From Sophora flavescens (Eukaryota; Streptophyta; Magnoliopsida; Fabales; Fabaceae): DNA of 64,000 nucleotides. The notes under the pieces were generated by a model. It searched no databases. It was not told the origin of the DNA and saw nothing but the letters and a program-made list of their open reading frames with translations. Shown here one piece after another: positions 44,001-53,139 of the stretch. The stretch spans positions 25,353,404-25,417,403 of the forward strand of contig CM061069.1 in the NCBI GenBank assembly GCA_030762895.1, written 5' to 3'. Positions within the stretch are counted from its first letter, which is position 1; each line of letters begins with the position of its first letter. The position numbers were made by a program, and so were the translations under genes.

Positions 44001-45713
44001 ATGCTAAAACTAGACTAGAGCATTTAGAAAAGCCAAAAAATATAACATTTTCTCCATATTTCTCTATCCAAACACACAGAACCTGAATATAGAAGCATTC
44101 TGTCTTAAAAATTAACGTTTAGAAGCTGAAACTGATTTTAAATACTGTATTTCATATTTTTAAAGCAGATTTATTTTTAAATGGATGACTTAGTTTAAAA
44201 TCACATATCATTCTAAACACACTCAAAAGGAAACTGTTGACACATAGAAAATATAAATTTCATTCTCTCCACCAAAAATTTCAAATGAAATTGAAAAAGG
44301 GGAAAGAAAATAACTAACTCTGCCAACATAAGCAGCAGTCAATGAGGCTTTCTCAAGAATGAAATACACTCCATCTTTTGAGGTCTGGCTGGGAGGTGCC
44401 AGTGGAATTCCTGGAAGACCTACCACTGAATCATCATCCTCTTCATCTCCTTTCGATTGATCAAGTTTTGAAAGCATAGTCTGTGGGAGAGAAAAACAGT
44501 GAGACGTTTGAAGCAAACAACAGAAAATGGGGGAAGTATCCTAAGCTGTCAAACCGAACCGGGCCGAATTTTCACCCGGCTGAGAATTTGATAGCCCAGC
44601 CTAGTCCTATGCCGAGCCAGCGGGCCAAATTAGCCCTAATTATAAATAAATAAATAAAAGAAAAATTGAACATGTTTAATATGCAACATCAATATGGTGT
44701 GGCATAGTTGGTAGATAACTAGGCCCCTTAAACATGTTGTCAGGGGTTCGATTCCTGGCTCATGCGTATGGAAGAGCATCTATTGGGAGAGATCAACCCC
44801 TTAAATAGATCTCAATACCTCGAGGGATTGGTCTCTGGCTCCCGACCAGAAGATACCTGAGTTCACCAAAAAAATATTCAACACTGGATAATGGTTTCCA
44901 AATATAGTTTCCTCAAAGTTTGATCTCTCGTAATGAGGTTGAGATTGACCTTTGTGGGTTTTGATAATAGAGTAATGGTATCTCATTGGTGACTAAAATT
45001 ACTAAACTGTATTGGACGGAGTACCTCAGACTGATAACGTACAAACAAGAATAAAGACCCAAATTGGTCCTTGACAAAAATACACAGTGACATTTTGGTC
45101 CCTAAGAAATGGAAAATATCAATTTGGTCCTCAAGAATGTAAAATGCAGGTCAAAATAGTCCCTGAAAATTATCCTAAAAAGGACTATTTTGACCCACAT
45201 TTTACATTCTTGAGGACCAAATTGTTATTTTCCATTTCTGATGGACCAAAATGTCACCGTGCATTTGTGTCAATTTGAGTATCTACTCTACAAACAATAA
45301 CTACAGACTGTAATTACAAAAATGCACAAGACACACTACCAAGTCAGTTCTACAAGCATAATTCAGAATAGCGCCTTCCAAGTTCCAAACAATTAACATC
45401 AATTTTAGAATGAAAAAAATGGTTCAAAATTTAAACAATAATGTATTAACATCAATTTTAGAATTGAAAAAATGGTTCAAAGTTTAAACAACAATGTATT
45501 GATGACATTAGTGGTTAACAATGTGTCAGTTTTTACCACATACCGAATTCAATATATTCTGACTACAGCAGAGCGAAAGAGTGGGAGTTCAGGCTGTCAT
45601 ACCTTCCTTCCCCCTGGTCCAGTCGGCGATTGCCGCGCAACTTGGAAATACGGCGGCGGCGGTACGGGAGCAAGGGCGGAGAGAGTGAGACGGAGTGGGA
45701 GGGGAGAGAGCAT
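32027..45713 (-). CDS. EMG1: 18S rRNA pseudouridine N1-methyltransferase EMG1/NEP1, 8 exons
   Basis: Exons on the minus strand: 45603-45713, 44319-44480, 43755-43847, 43211-43355, 42983-43093, 42819-42901, 42670-42727, 32027-32106. All joins are GT-AG and in phase (843 nt, 280 residues). Landmarks: DGVYFILEKASL (exon 2), KYQILNPDEHASFLRR and NPYDFRPDIVHE (exon 3), HLPVNS at 199-204, VGAMAHGKID at 236-245, and SGYPLSAGTC with the C-terminal EREWKIL in exon 8. These are the conserved SPOUT-fold EMG1 signatures. The enzyme methylates a hypermodified pseudouridine in the 18S rRNA decoding region and is needed for nucleolar 40S assembly. Yeast and human proteins are about 245-252 residues. The first 37 residues (Pro/Leu-rich) are unlike the usual Lys-rich start, so exon 1 is less certain (0.55) than exons 2-8 (0.95). 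The last intron is 10,563 bp because it holds the gypsy element at 33221-42393. Confidence 0.92.
33221..33628 (-). repeat. 3' LTR of the Reina-like element
   Basis: 408 bp, starting TGATGCGAACC on the plus strand and ending GGGCCCTATCA. The last 44 codons of the pol frame lie inside it (33496-33628). The outer flank is TAGTC. Confidence 0.95.
33496..35346 (-). CDS. Reina-like pol 3' part: RNase H end, integrase, chromodomain
   Basis: An open frame of 616 residues. It starts in the RNase H tail (TVSTDQKSLKQLL, GASNRGADALSR). Then come the integrase zinc motif (GGHSGFYITYRRI...CDTCQRQK), the core with SMDFITGLP, IVSDRDPVF and HPETDGQTEVVNR (D, D, E visible), the GPYQVLERIG/HPVFHVSLLK linker, and a chromodomain near residues 520-560 (VLIQWQGRP, EEATWED). 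It ends GGASK inside the LTR. The first codons are cut from the RT half by the nested copia. Integrase joins cDNA to host DNA, and the chromodomain is thought to guide it to marked chromatin. Intact here but detached from its upstream half. Confidence 0.9.
   Translation of the reverse strand: MAVVLAIQHWRPYLMGKHFTVSTDQKSLKQLLQQRISTMDQQNWAAKLLGYNFDIVYKTGASNRGADALSRVHTDGELCPLRAYQVWTESEQILEEVHNDVILLKSIEDVNKSPELRLGFTYNNGVLLYKGRLVISAHSAWIPKLLQEFHSTPQGGHSGFYITYRRIAANVYWVGMKGRIQAFVRECDTCQRQKYLASSPGGLLQPLSIAEMIWDEVSMDFITGLPKSKGFEAIFVVVDRLSKYGHFIPLKHPYTARTIAELFTKEIVRLHGIPKAIVSDRDPVFVSNFWKEMFKLQGTQLKMSSAYHPETDGQTEVVNRCLETFLRCFIVDQPRTWLLWLHWAEFWYNTTYHETTGITPFEVVYGRKPPTLTRYVQGETRVEAVQRELLDRDEALRQLKHHLQRAQGRMKSQADCEEKKKTFNVGEWVFLKLWPHKQNSVAVRINTKLSARYYGPYQVLERIGEVAYKLKLPTTSRVHPVFHVSLLKRAIGNYHVEEQLPIEMDGDFSGITEPASVLATRSIQKKGENVQQVLIQWQGRPTEEATWEDELTILSQFPKLSLGVKAAAEEAGIDRAQGNIGGPNMPLLDQGVSGSKEWKVYVRRNKKDLEKGGASK
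35359..35645 (-). repeat. 3' LTR of the nested copia
   Basis: It reads TAATAGAATTC...TACTCTAATA on the plus strand. Compared with the 5' LTR (38730-39014) I count about five to six substitutions and two small indels, mostly clustered near 35468-35492. Confidence 0.9.
35660..36217 (-). pseudogene. copia RNase H region, frameshifted
   Basis: Fragments in two frames: DDRRSTSGSCIFLGPNLISW and KKQPLVARSS (35891-36112), then FSHSRTKHIELDLHFVRE and ASEQIADCFTKPL (35660-35884). These are the typical copia RNase H end motifs. The DDRRSTSG motif is intact but the YRA(L/M)A motif is degraded, and frameshifts lie near 35890 and 36110. Confidence 0.85.
36218..38107 (-). pseudogene. copia integrase core (3' half) and reverse transcriptase
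   Basis: The long minus frame runs from GGEFRPF through the integrase end (HTSHQNGTVERKHRHI), a Pro/Ser-rich linker, and RT with WIFRIKENPDG, FSPVIKPVTIRI, QIDINNAFLNGVL and VLVYVDDIILTGTS (the catalytic Asp pair). It breaks near 36218, where RNase H changes frame. Its start is fused out of frame to the upstream integrase half through a G-run (38100-38105) that appears one base short. Confidence 0.88.
38071..38697 (-). pseudogene. copia gag N-terminus fused to pre-integrase and integrase start
   Basis: The frame begins MANPFTEPGN with the gag start (VKLDDQNFLLWKQQVEAVI). After about 65 residues it jumps straight to the pre-integrase motif TWHNRLGHAHP and CNACCLGKSHR, then the integrase core (HSDLWGPAP, AFVDAFTRFTWIYFLKRKSD). 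Most of gag, the zinc knuckle and the protease are missing, while the frame stays open across the joint. It then frameshifts after QTDWG. Confidence 0.88.
38718..38729 (-). other. Primer binding site of the nested copia
   Basis: The minus strand reads TGGTATCTAGAGC directly after the 5' LTR. This differs from the initiator-Met primer site TGGTATCAGAGC by a one-base insertion. Confidence 0.65.
38730..39014 (-). repeat. 5' LTR of the nested copia
   Basis: 285 bp, ends TAATAGAATTC and ACTCTAATA on the plus strand, flanked on the outside by TTCTC. Partner of 35359-35645. Confidence 0.9.
39020..40438 (-). pseudogene. Reina-like pol 5' part: protease end and reverse transcriptase
   Basis: The minus frame 39680-40438 has LILGMSWLASLG (after the protease), KEHAINLMSGQGPVNVRPYRYP and the RT motifs WRMCVDYRALNKV and FSKLDLKSGYHQVRV. 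It meets an in-frame TAG at about 39678, just before GHYEYLVMPFGLMNAPSTFQ. RT continues at 39020-39661 with VFFDDILVYSPDW (catalytic Asp pair) and FLGLTGYYRKFI, then RNase H (LIECDASGHGIGAILMQ). The nested copia cuts it after LIKSAYE. The TAG replaces what is normally Glu. Confidence 0.9.
40451..41242 (-). pseudogene. Reina-like gag C-terminus, zinc knuckle and protease
   Basis: The open minus frame has the gag end (EIKGRVRSL), a Gly/Arg/Ser-rich spacer, the knuckle CYKCGGPFHPLHQC (CCHC), an acidic stretch, and the protease active site LVDSGATHNFVS. A stop at about 40450 interrupts the link to the next frame. The frame is shifted against the preceding gag frame near 41240. Confidence 0.88.
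41239..41935 (-). pseudogene. Reina-like gag N-terminal part, frameshifted
   Basis: It starts MPSKKKAMEAKVAALEAELAN (41935), a coiled coil. After a frameshift in the acidic/Lys-rich stretch it continues in another frame with VELPMFDGDDPAGWITRADIY and the capsid-like SVDEYIQQFERLIAQVQRLP (41239-41772). The frame is lost again at FSMG, where a one-base deletion fits. The retrotransposon gag capsid domain is recognisable. Confidence 0.85.
41986..42393 (-). repeat. 5' LTR of the Reina-like element
   Basis: 408 bp; the first base lies at the TG of TTTGATGCG and the last at CCCTATCA before TAGTC. It repeats the 44-codon pol tail found in the 3' LTR (42261-42393). Confidence 0.95.
44520..44645. repeat. 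GC-rich repeat fragment and (AAAT)n in EMG1 intron 1
   Basis: CCGAACCGGGCCG, CACCCGGCTG and GCCGAGCCAGCGGGCC lie close together and are followed by AAATAAATAAATAAA. It resembles a decayed hAT-type fragment. Non-coding. Confidence 0.35.
44696..44877 (+). mobile_element. tRNA-derived SINE in EMG1 intron 1
   Basis: A Pol III A box (TGGCATAGTTGG, 44700-44711) and a B box (GGTTCGATTCC, 44745-44755) lie 33 bp apart. A tRNA-unrelated body and an A-rich end (CACCAAAAAAAT) follow. It is too long and too degenerate to fold as a tRNA. It lies antisense to EMG1. The TSD is unclear. Confidence 0.65.
45049..45282. mobile_element. Palindromic MITE in EMG1 intron 1
   Basis: The two halves are near-perfect inverted copies: AAATTGGTCC...CATTTTGGTCC...TTCTTGAGGACC on one side and the complement on the other, with a short loop around 45165-45185. 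It would form a stem of about 100 bp. This 'tttggtcc' type of fold-back element is common in plants. It is transcribed with EMG1 pre-mRNA. Confidence 0.7.
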
Positions 45714-45869
45714 TTTGGAGAGTGGAGAAAGGAGTACATTAGGGCGTTTTCTACATTCTGATGTTACTGTCATGCAACAGGATCTTCTTTGGTGCGCTCA
45801 GCTACTTCAGTTTGGTTGTTGTGCATTTTGGTGGGACAGGCTATCTTTCTAACAACTGCCGATGAAGAT

Positions 45870-46817
45870 GTAAGGTGATAGTGGATCACCTTGCCTCAAG
45901 TCTCTCTCAGGATGAAAGCTTCTACTAGGTTGACCGTTGATGAGGACTTGGTAAGAAACAGTGGAGATGCATGACATGATGGTACTTGTCAGCTTTTCAG
46001 AGAATCTTGTGGCCTACAAAACAGTCTTGATGAAGGACCACTCCATTCTATCATATGCCTTTGCCATATCCAATTTAAGAGCCATCATCCCTTTCTTCCC
46101 TTTGGTTTTCTTTTTGAGCCAATGGAAGCACTCCATCGCAATCAAGGCATTGTCAGTGATTAGCCTACCCTTCACAGATGCACTTTGTTCTTCATCAACA
46201 ATCTCAGGTAGCAAGCATTTGACTATTGGCAATAGCTTTTGGAGCAATTTTCATCACCACATTGCATAGGCTTATAGCCCTGAATTGTTTTGGTGTACCA
46301 GGGTTCTTACATTTTGGGATCAATGCTATGAAGGTTTTGTTGATGCTTTCAGGAGAGTGACCTTCATTGAGTATTCCTAGCACATGAGACTGTACCTCTT
46401 CACCTACAATATGCCAATATTTTTGGAAAAACAGTGTTGGAAGGCCATCAGGGCCAGGGTCCTTTAGAGGGTTCATTTGATCAATTGCTATCCTGATTTC
46501 CTCAATGGTGAAGTTCTGATCACACCAACTTCTTTGAGCTTCACTTAGCTTCTTCTGAATTACAGAACAGACCTGCTCAGCACCCGTGGGATTATCACTT
46601 GAGAAGAGATTGGTGAAATAGGACAGTAGAATTTGCTCAACATCTTCTTCCCCAAATTTCCATGCACCATTCTCATCCCTAAGCTTCTTGATTTCATTTG
46701 TTTTCCTCCTTTGGCTTGCTTTCCCATGAAAGAACCTTGAGTTTTTATCACCCTCTTTGAGCCGGACAACCCTACTTCTTTGTCTCCACAAGGTCTCTTC
46801 AGTTTGGAGAAGCTCAG
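45870..46817 (-). pseudogene. LINE ORF2 reverse transcriptase, truncated
   Basis: The minus frames carry VRLKEGDKNSRFFHGKASQR, IDQMNPLKDPGPDGLPTLFF, INKTFIALIPKCKNP, ALKLDMAKAYDRMEWSFI (catalytic Asp) and LRQGDPLSPYIF. The YADD motif is not reached. Frame breaks lie near 46240 and 46015. Confidence 0.85.
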
Positions 46818-49237
46818 TGTCATATACCAGTTTTAGAAGTGGGATGATTATTATTAAACCGTTCAATTTAATTTGTACGGTGATAATTATTTGTGTTTGA
46901 TAATTATAAAATGATATTTTATAATTTAGTTTCAAATTATATTATTTGGCTAAGAGACATTTTAGTAAGAAAATATAATTATTTTGAGATTTATAAAGGG
47001 TACAATTTATTTTATGAAAGTACCTAACTCTAAGATATCACAAATATTTTATTTATTTCAAAAAGCTGATTTTATTAATTTGCTAGTCACACCCCCTATT
47101 TTACTATGCATACCCCTCTCCTCTCTTAAATAAATCACGAAGACTCTCCCTCACCCTCACTTTCCATTTTCTGAAAAACTCCCTTCTTCTTCTTCTTCTT
47201 CTTCTTCTTCCTCCTCCATCAACTCACCACCCCAGTCGCCACCATCTCTTCCTCTCCTTGTTGGGTAAGTGTTTACCCCTAGTTTCTTCTAGAATCAAGA
47301 AAATCCCCAAATCAATTTTGAAACCCTAAATCAAACAAGAAGGACAACATGCAAGACCTCTAGCTTCCTTCAAATAAAATTTCGAAAACTGAAGAACAAG
47401 TCAGATTAGGAAGCACAGGGAGATCAACACTCACCACCTTCAATTCGCTACTTGGTTAGGTGAGTTCTTGTTGTTTGTAACATTGGGTAACCATAAATCC
47501 CAATTACTTGTTAGATTGTTTAAATTGCTTTGGTAGAATGTTTGTTCTGAACTGATATATGCTTTGTATCAATGGGGTTTTGATTTCATGTTGATTAGGG
47601 GTGGTTGTGGATGAAAAATTTTCAAGGGGCTGTCAATCCTTCAAACCCGTAATGTACCCCTATTAGTTTTTCATCCATAACTTCCTCTACAGGGCTTATT
47701 TCGAAGTAATTTTTGTACCATTAGACAGTAGACTCATTTTCCTTCGAAATGGGCTCTGGAATGGTTCAATTTCATTAAGTATAAAAAGCGAAAAATGACA
47801 TGCAAGTTATTGTTGGTACTGAAAACTCTGAACTGACATTGTTTTAGTATTTAAATTGTAGTAAATGGTACTAATATTGGATTGTGTTAATTCCGGTTTT
47901 AATAGAAAATAGACTTATGGTGTTACAATTTAGGCTCTGGAAGTTCTGATTTTGATGAAGTTTTTATGGAGATAACCCAGTTATGGTACTTGAATTGTGT
48001 GGAATAGATTTCTATGTGTTTTAATTCTGTCCAACCATGAACAAAATGTATATGTGCAATTGGTATGATGTTCTTCGTGGCTGTATGATCTAACTTAGTG
48101 GTTGTTGCATGATGATTTGGTTGGTATGAATTGCAATATGAAGGGTGTGACATTTCCATTTGTGCTATGTCTTCACTCTTTGCATTTTTATGCATGTTTA
48201 ATGAAGTTGTCATCTTGATATGGTTGATGAATATTTAATGCATTTGACTTCCATTAAAGAAGAGTATGAGAAAATGAATCATAGCATGGCATTAAAAACT
48301 TAAAATGGTCTATGTTTAGTGAAACTTAAGGTTTCAAAACTATTCTAGCCATTATTTAAGGCCACAATATTCTTGTGGGTGAGATGTTAAGTCCTTCATT
48401 TTTTGGAGGCTAGGATATGGTACTAGCAATTAAGGGACGCCTAATTGTTGTCATAGAGCTCTGACTGCCATATCAACCAGTGTCAACTACGCGTGCCTTA
48501 TTTCCGCTCACACTTGAGGTACCTAGTAAAGGTTTCTTTCCTTAAAATGTCTATGCTTACATTCACATTCAGTAAATAACTCAATCCAAGTAAGGACCCA
48601 GTAGAAAGAGCTGGTGATGAACGGGCGAGTTATAAGAGAATAATTCCGTAGTGGTATAAAGTTGAGTAGTCCTACTTTAGCCTGCTTTAGTCCACGGAGT
48701 GCACACCTGGCAAAATGGAGAGGTAAGTTGGCTATGAGAAACTTTACCACTACGTGAGGTTAATTATGATATGTGTGCATATGAGTAAGTATGTATAACT
48801 CAACGAGGACAATTAAACATAATATATTGTTACTAATATGCTTTGCTTGAAGTAGGAACTCATTGAGATTCATTTCTCACTAGACTCCTCTTTGTTTCAG
48901 ATAACAGGTACATATTGGAAACTGATAAGCAAGTTCGGGAGATTGCTTGACAGTCACGCAATAGTGTCCTAAGATACGTTAGTTTTCACAACCGGATCAA
49001 AGTTGGAGTCTTACTAGGAGTCAATGTGTTTACATGAAATTGAATTGTTGATTAGGGGCTAAATGGTTATTTGTATTAAATTAATTCCAATTATATGTTC
49101 AACTCTACAAAAATATCTTATAGAAATTTGTTTCACTTATTTTCAAAATTTCCTATGTTCGACTATTATTCCTGATGTTATAACCATGTTTATATATTAT
49201 TACTCAGTAGTATCCTTGTGAAAGTTGGGATATTACA
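46818..49237 (-). mobile_element. Solo LTR, 2.4 kb, inside the LINE
   Basis: It starts TGTCATATACC and ends GGGATATTACA on the plus strand; in the reverse sense it starts TGTAATATCCC, like the Tekay-type LTR start TGTAACACCCC. The flanks CTCAG and CTCAA form a 5-bp TSD with one change. The interrupted LINE frame can be followed on both sides. It has no internal coding sequence. A (CTT)n run lies at 47183-47213. Confidence 0.75.
47183..47213. repeat. (CTT)n microsatellite
   Basis: About ten CTT repeats in the CT-rich middle of the solo LTR. Confidence 0.85.
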
Positions 49238-50474
49238 CTCAACATGTTGTTTCTCCAGCTCTTTGTGTTTGCTAATGCTCTTTGCCTCCTCTGACCAAAG
49301 GCCTTCATCCTTTAACAGGCCTTCAATTTTGTTAATCTTCTTTCTGACCTCACTCGTTCTATACTCATTGAAGTCATTATCCAGAGCTTGGATTGCTCCC
49401 AGCTTAGCTTCACAGTGCAAGTTACTGCCACTCCAGACCCTTCTCACCATGTCCTCACATCTTTCATCTTTAGCCCAACATTCCTCAAAACGAAATAGAT
49501 GCTGTCTTTTCCTATGCCTTGTTTGTAGATGAGTATCTAAGGTAATCCTCATAACAGAGTGATCAGAACCAAACCTAGGCAAGTGGGTTACCTGAATTGG
49601 AGATACCTTATTGATGAATCCTGTTGTGGCCATGCTTATGTCAAGTCTGCACTGGATATTATCAGAGCCTTGTCTTCCATTGGTCCAAGTATAGGGATGA
49701 CCACCGAATCCAAGGTCTAGAAGGCCGCATTCCTCCACTGAATTCCTCCCCAAGCTCAACTCTTCAAAACTCCTAGGGTTCCCACCCCTGTTCTCGGATG
49801 CAAACAAAGTGTCATTGAAGTCCCCAAAACAAATCCAATCATCCGTTACAGTGGCAGAGACAGTCTTTAGGAGTTCCCATTTTTTCTTCTTTTTTGATTC
49901 CTCAGGAAAGCCATACACACTTGTAAAGCACCATTCCCTATCCTCATCACCTCCTTTCCCATGAATATGGTTTAGGGAGTATGAGTGGATGGATATATTC
50001 ACTTGATCATTTCAAAACAAAGGCTAATCCTCCTGACCTCTCCCTTCCATGACAACTACAATCCACCACCAATCCTGATCCAAAACCACAACAAACTCTA
50101 ACCCTCTCCATTTCAACTTCCTTCAACTTAGTTTCCATAAGGAAGACTAAATGGGGATTTTCCAATCGGATGAGCCTCAACAAGGCTCGAATTGCACGGG
50201 GGGTGGCAATTCCAACTGATGATTTTCATTGTTGTAGGCGGTGTTGGTTCTCCAAAACCACCTCTGCTGAAATGCTATCCACATCCATCTTATCCTTCCT
50301 CCTTTCCTCCCTCTTAATGTCTGCTGGTGTTCCATATGAGATAAGCACATCAACCAATCTCCTCTTCCCTAGCTCAAGCTCCCCTTTCAATTTGTTACTG
50401 TTGAGATTTGGCTGCCTTCCATGCTGTCGGGTCCATTTCTGCTTTGATCCCTTGCTGGGTTTCTTCTTTTTCAC
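49190..50474 (-). pseudogene. LINE ORF1 end and ORF2 endonuclease
   Basis: The endonuclease frame (down from 50002) has the apurinic-endonuclease motifs CFGDFNDTLFASENRGG, GGHPYTWTNGR and LPRFGSDHSVMRI (the SDH catalytic motif). Its N-terminal part (NPRAIRALLRLIR, FLMETKL) lies upstream in another frame. The piece at 50226-50474, very rich in Lys/Arg, fits the ORF1 C-terminus. The frame runs into the solo LTR at 49237. Confidence 0.85.
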
Positions 50475-50495
50475 CCCCTCTGTGCTTCTTGGGTC

Positions 50496-50817
50496 AAGTC
50501 AAATGATATAAAATGGATACTTATTAAAAATAAATATAGACTATTAAGTCAAATTTTATGCTCTAATTGAAAAAAGTGCTTGTGCAGCAGTTCAATCCCA
50601 AGGCTCGTAAACTTATGCACATACAGTCAATCATACTTACACTACACTGGTATACGACAAGAAGGATGATTAATGAATGATTATGAAGTTGAGATGAAAT
50701 GGAGTAGCAAACGTTTTATAAAAACACAAATTCTGTTAGTCCAAAGGCATGTAGGATTTCAAAAGACTTAATAAATTTCAGTTTCAAGACTGAAAAAGAT
50801 AAGGGCTGCTTAAGGAG
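50496..50817. other. No gene
   Basis: AT-rich sequence between the LINE 5' end and the next MITE, without coding signal on either strand. Confidence 0.6.
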
Positions 50818-51149
50818 TAAGGTGGCGTTTGGAAGAGCTTATTTAAGCTCCTTTTGACTTATCTGATGACATAAGCTCTTATGCAGTGTGTTTGGCAGAG
50901 CTTATAAAAATAACTTATGTCATCCCATAAGGAGTTTTTGACTTATTTTCATAAGTCACTGGGAGAAGCTTATGGAATTATCATAAGAGCTTATGCAATA
51001 AACACCCTCTCTGTGTTTTTCACTATTCGAATCTTCTCGTGTCCCTTTCTTTCTTTTTCTTTCTTTAAGCGCTTATGACATAAGCTATCATGTAACAAGG
51101 TCTTATGTGATAAGCTCTTGATTAAGTTGTTTATCCAAACCCACCCTAA
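50818..51149. mobile_element. hAT-like MITE ('cgtttgg' type), about 330 bp
   Basis: The inverted ends are GGTGGCGTTTGGA at the left and TCCAAACCCACCCTAA at the right. The arms are rich in AAGCTTAT and ATAAGCTC words that pair with each other. I have seen this style often in legume genomes (memory, not tested). It contains a CTTT-rich stretch near 51045-51065. Confidence 0.65.
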
Positions 51150-51953
51150 ATCACACATAGCCTCAGTGTGAAACAAATGAAGACACAGGTCATATGGATT
51201 GACCTAAAACCAGTTGCATAATTGTAGAGATATGAAGCTGGCATTCATATGTAGCATAAATTATTTGGCCAATGTAGAGAGACTTGACTATACTATATAA
51301 AGTTTTTGGTAAGCAACTTCAGAATTCAGATTTAAGCTCTAATGTAATTGATGAAGAAATTAGAAGGCAATTCAAAAGACAATGCTCCAAAGCGGTAAAG
51401 TTGAGTGTACAAATCGAACCTAACAAACTCCAAACTCAAGGGTTCCAGAATGTTAGTGAAATTTTTTTTTTGATCACCCAAAGTATGTGTATATATATTT
51501 ATAGCAAGAGTACAGGATGTACTCAACTCTCCAAATTACAAATTCAGGTACAAACACTTGTAGCCGCAAAAGCCCGAAAAGCATTATACCCCTATCAAGA
51601 ATTCCTTAACCAAAACATGAACCCTTGCATTAAACATTCGACCTCCCCAAAAAAAGTGCAGCATCTTTAAAAGTGATGTGCATCAGAATACAATAAGAAC
51701 AAAAAAACCAGCAAAATTGATAATTTTATTCCACCTTTCTTCCTCAAAAGAAAGGAACTTGAGAAGGGGGTGAATAAACTGGCATAAATTAGAGACACCT
51801 CGCTGATCCATGCATGTTTGGAAGCCGAATTGATAATTGTATTCATAAATGGATTTGTGAAATTTTTTGTTAAAAAAATAGCAGTGTGAGAAGCAGTAAC
51901 CTCAGCTAGTGTCAGGTTCTAATGCAACAAAAAATGGGTGTTCAGACCATGTT
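51150..51953. other. No gene recognised
   Basis: About 0.8 kb, AT-rich. A plus frame at 51284-51670 and a minus frame at 51332-51526 overlap and have no family features. A T-run at 51461-51470 interrupts the region. Confidence 0.5.
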
Positions 51954-52190
51954 ACCTGGATGATGATGTCGAGGTTGGAGATGGTGGCGCGCGGCGATGA
52001 CGGGGTCACGGCGGTGGAGAACGAGCTCTGGTCTGTGCGCGGCGATGACGGCGGAAGGAGACGTCGGAGGGGCGGTGGGAAGCGGCGAATGCGGCAGGCA
52101 ACCAACAGAGAGAAACGTGTACCTCCCTTGATGGCGGCCGTTACGACGAAGAATTATAGAGAAAGTGACAAAGGGTTTTACTTTTACCAC
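51954..52190 (-). other. Orphan GC-rich exon-like segment
   Basis: It is much more GC-rich than its surroundings. On the minus strand it ends CATCATCCAG followed by GTAACATGG, a good splice donor, and it looks like a 5' leader or first exon. No usable ATG precedes an open frame (the frames open only with GTG or TTG), so I do not call a CDS. It could be an alternative first exon of EMG1 on the far side of the LINE, or a remnant of another gene. Confidence 0.3.
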
Positions 52191-52214
52191 ATTAATTAAG
52201 CTGTTTTTCGGATA

Positions 52215-52420
52215 AAAAAAAGAAACCTGTAAAAATAATTAATAGGGTCCTTATTGCAATATTAAAAACTTACATGCCAAAATATTAAAGAAGAGTATAT
52301 ATCTCTAAAATCTATTTGTCAATCATTGATTGGTCCATACCTATAAAAAAAAAATCATTGATTGGTCCATGAGACATGGGTTTCAAAACCTAGGAGTCCT
52401 GATGGGTTTAGGAGAAATTC
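52215..52420. repeat. Inverted partner of the 31205-31373 repeat
   Basis: The reverse complement matches 31205-31373 over most of its length. Near 52330-52365 a short segment (ATCATTGATTGGTCCAT) is duplicated in tandem. Confidence 0.65.
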
Positions 52421-52429
52421 TCTGAAAAG

Positions 52430-53130
52430 AATCAAATCATCTTCAGCTTTATTTACAATTTGAATTTGTCTGAAAAAGCTGGAAAAAAAAAATCATTATA
52501 ATCTGTTTTTACAATTAAAATATGTTTTTATTTAGGTATGTTTGTTGAAAAACGATTTTAAGTTAATCTATTTCGTTTGGGTGGTGTAAAAATAATTATT
52601 TTATATAATAAAGATGGAGAATGTTATGAATAGATGCTGATTAGAAAAGTTTTTTTCTTGTTAGAAAACAGCTGAAATGGGGAGAAAATAGTTTTTTTAG
52701 AAAATAATCTAATTATTCAAACATACAATTTTTTTTACAAAACTACTTAATTGTTCAAAAACAGCTAAATGTGAAAGATTTAATCTTTCTCGATCACACT
52801 TTTTTGTTTAAATTCAAATAATCGTTAATATGGTAGTTAGTAATAATGCTTTTAAAAAAAATGTATAGTCCTTCTTTTCTGTCTTTATTTAGTCGAAATA
52901 GAAATTTAAAGATTTAAGAATTTTTTTAATTGAATATTGTATTATAACGAATTAATTTTAATTTTAAAATGTATACCAAATTTGAGAGTTGGTAATGGAA
53001 GATGAGTTTTAACTTCAATTTTGAATTTCAAATTTAATTTCAAGCACCTAATGGATTTAGCAATTTCTTATTGACAATCAAATTTTAATGTGTCTTTGAA
53101 TTTCTCCCGTTACTTCTTAAAATTTAGGGT
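52430..53130. other. No gene
   Basis: AT-rich with many T-runs. No open frame of interest on either strand. Confidence 0.6.
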
Positions 53131-53139
53131 TAGAGGATG

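Larger units (their letters stand above)
45856..50495 (-). mobile_element. LINE directly upstream of EMG1, split by a solo LTR
   Basis: Minus-strand LINE. The end of ORF1 is at 50226-50474 and the ORF2 endonuclease at 49190-50225. ORF2 continues at 46817 and is lost just after the RT motif LRQGDPLSPYIF near 45860. The 3' half of RT, the rest of ORF2 and the poly(A) tail are missing, unlike normal LINE truncation, which removes the 5' end. A deletion after insertion is inferred. A 2.4-kb solo LTR splits ORF2. Confidence 0.8.

Noticed and set aside
44700..44772. A tRNA gene
   Set aside because: A and B boxes are present but the cloverleaf stems do not pair and a SINE body with an A-rich end follows.
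42659..45713. EMG1 as a seven-exon gene ending at the TAA at 42659
   Set aside because: My first reading. It lacks the conserved YPLSA end; the in-phase exon at 32027-32106 supplies it, so the short form is at most a retained-intron isoform.
51902..52190. Two overlapping minus-strand ORFs in the GC-rich segment
   Set aside because: They open only with TTG or GTG and have low-complexity Pro/Ser/Arg composition; kept only as an orphan exon-like segment.
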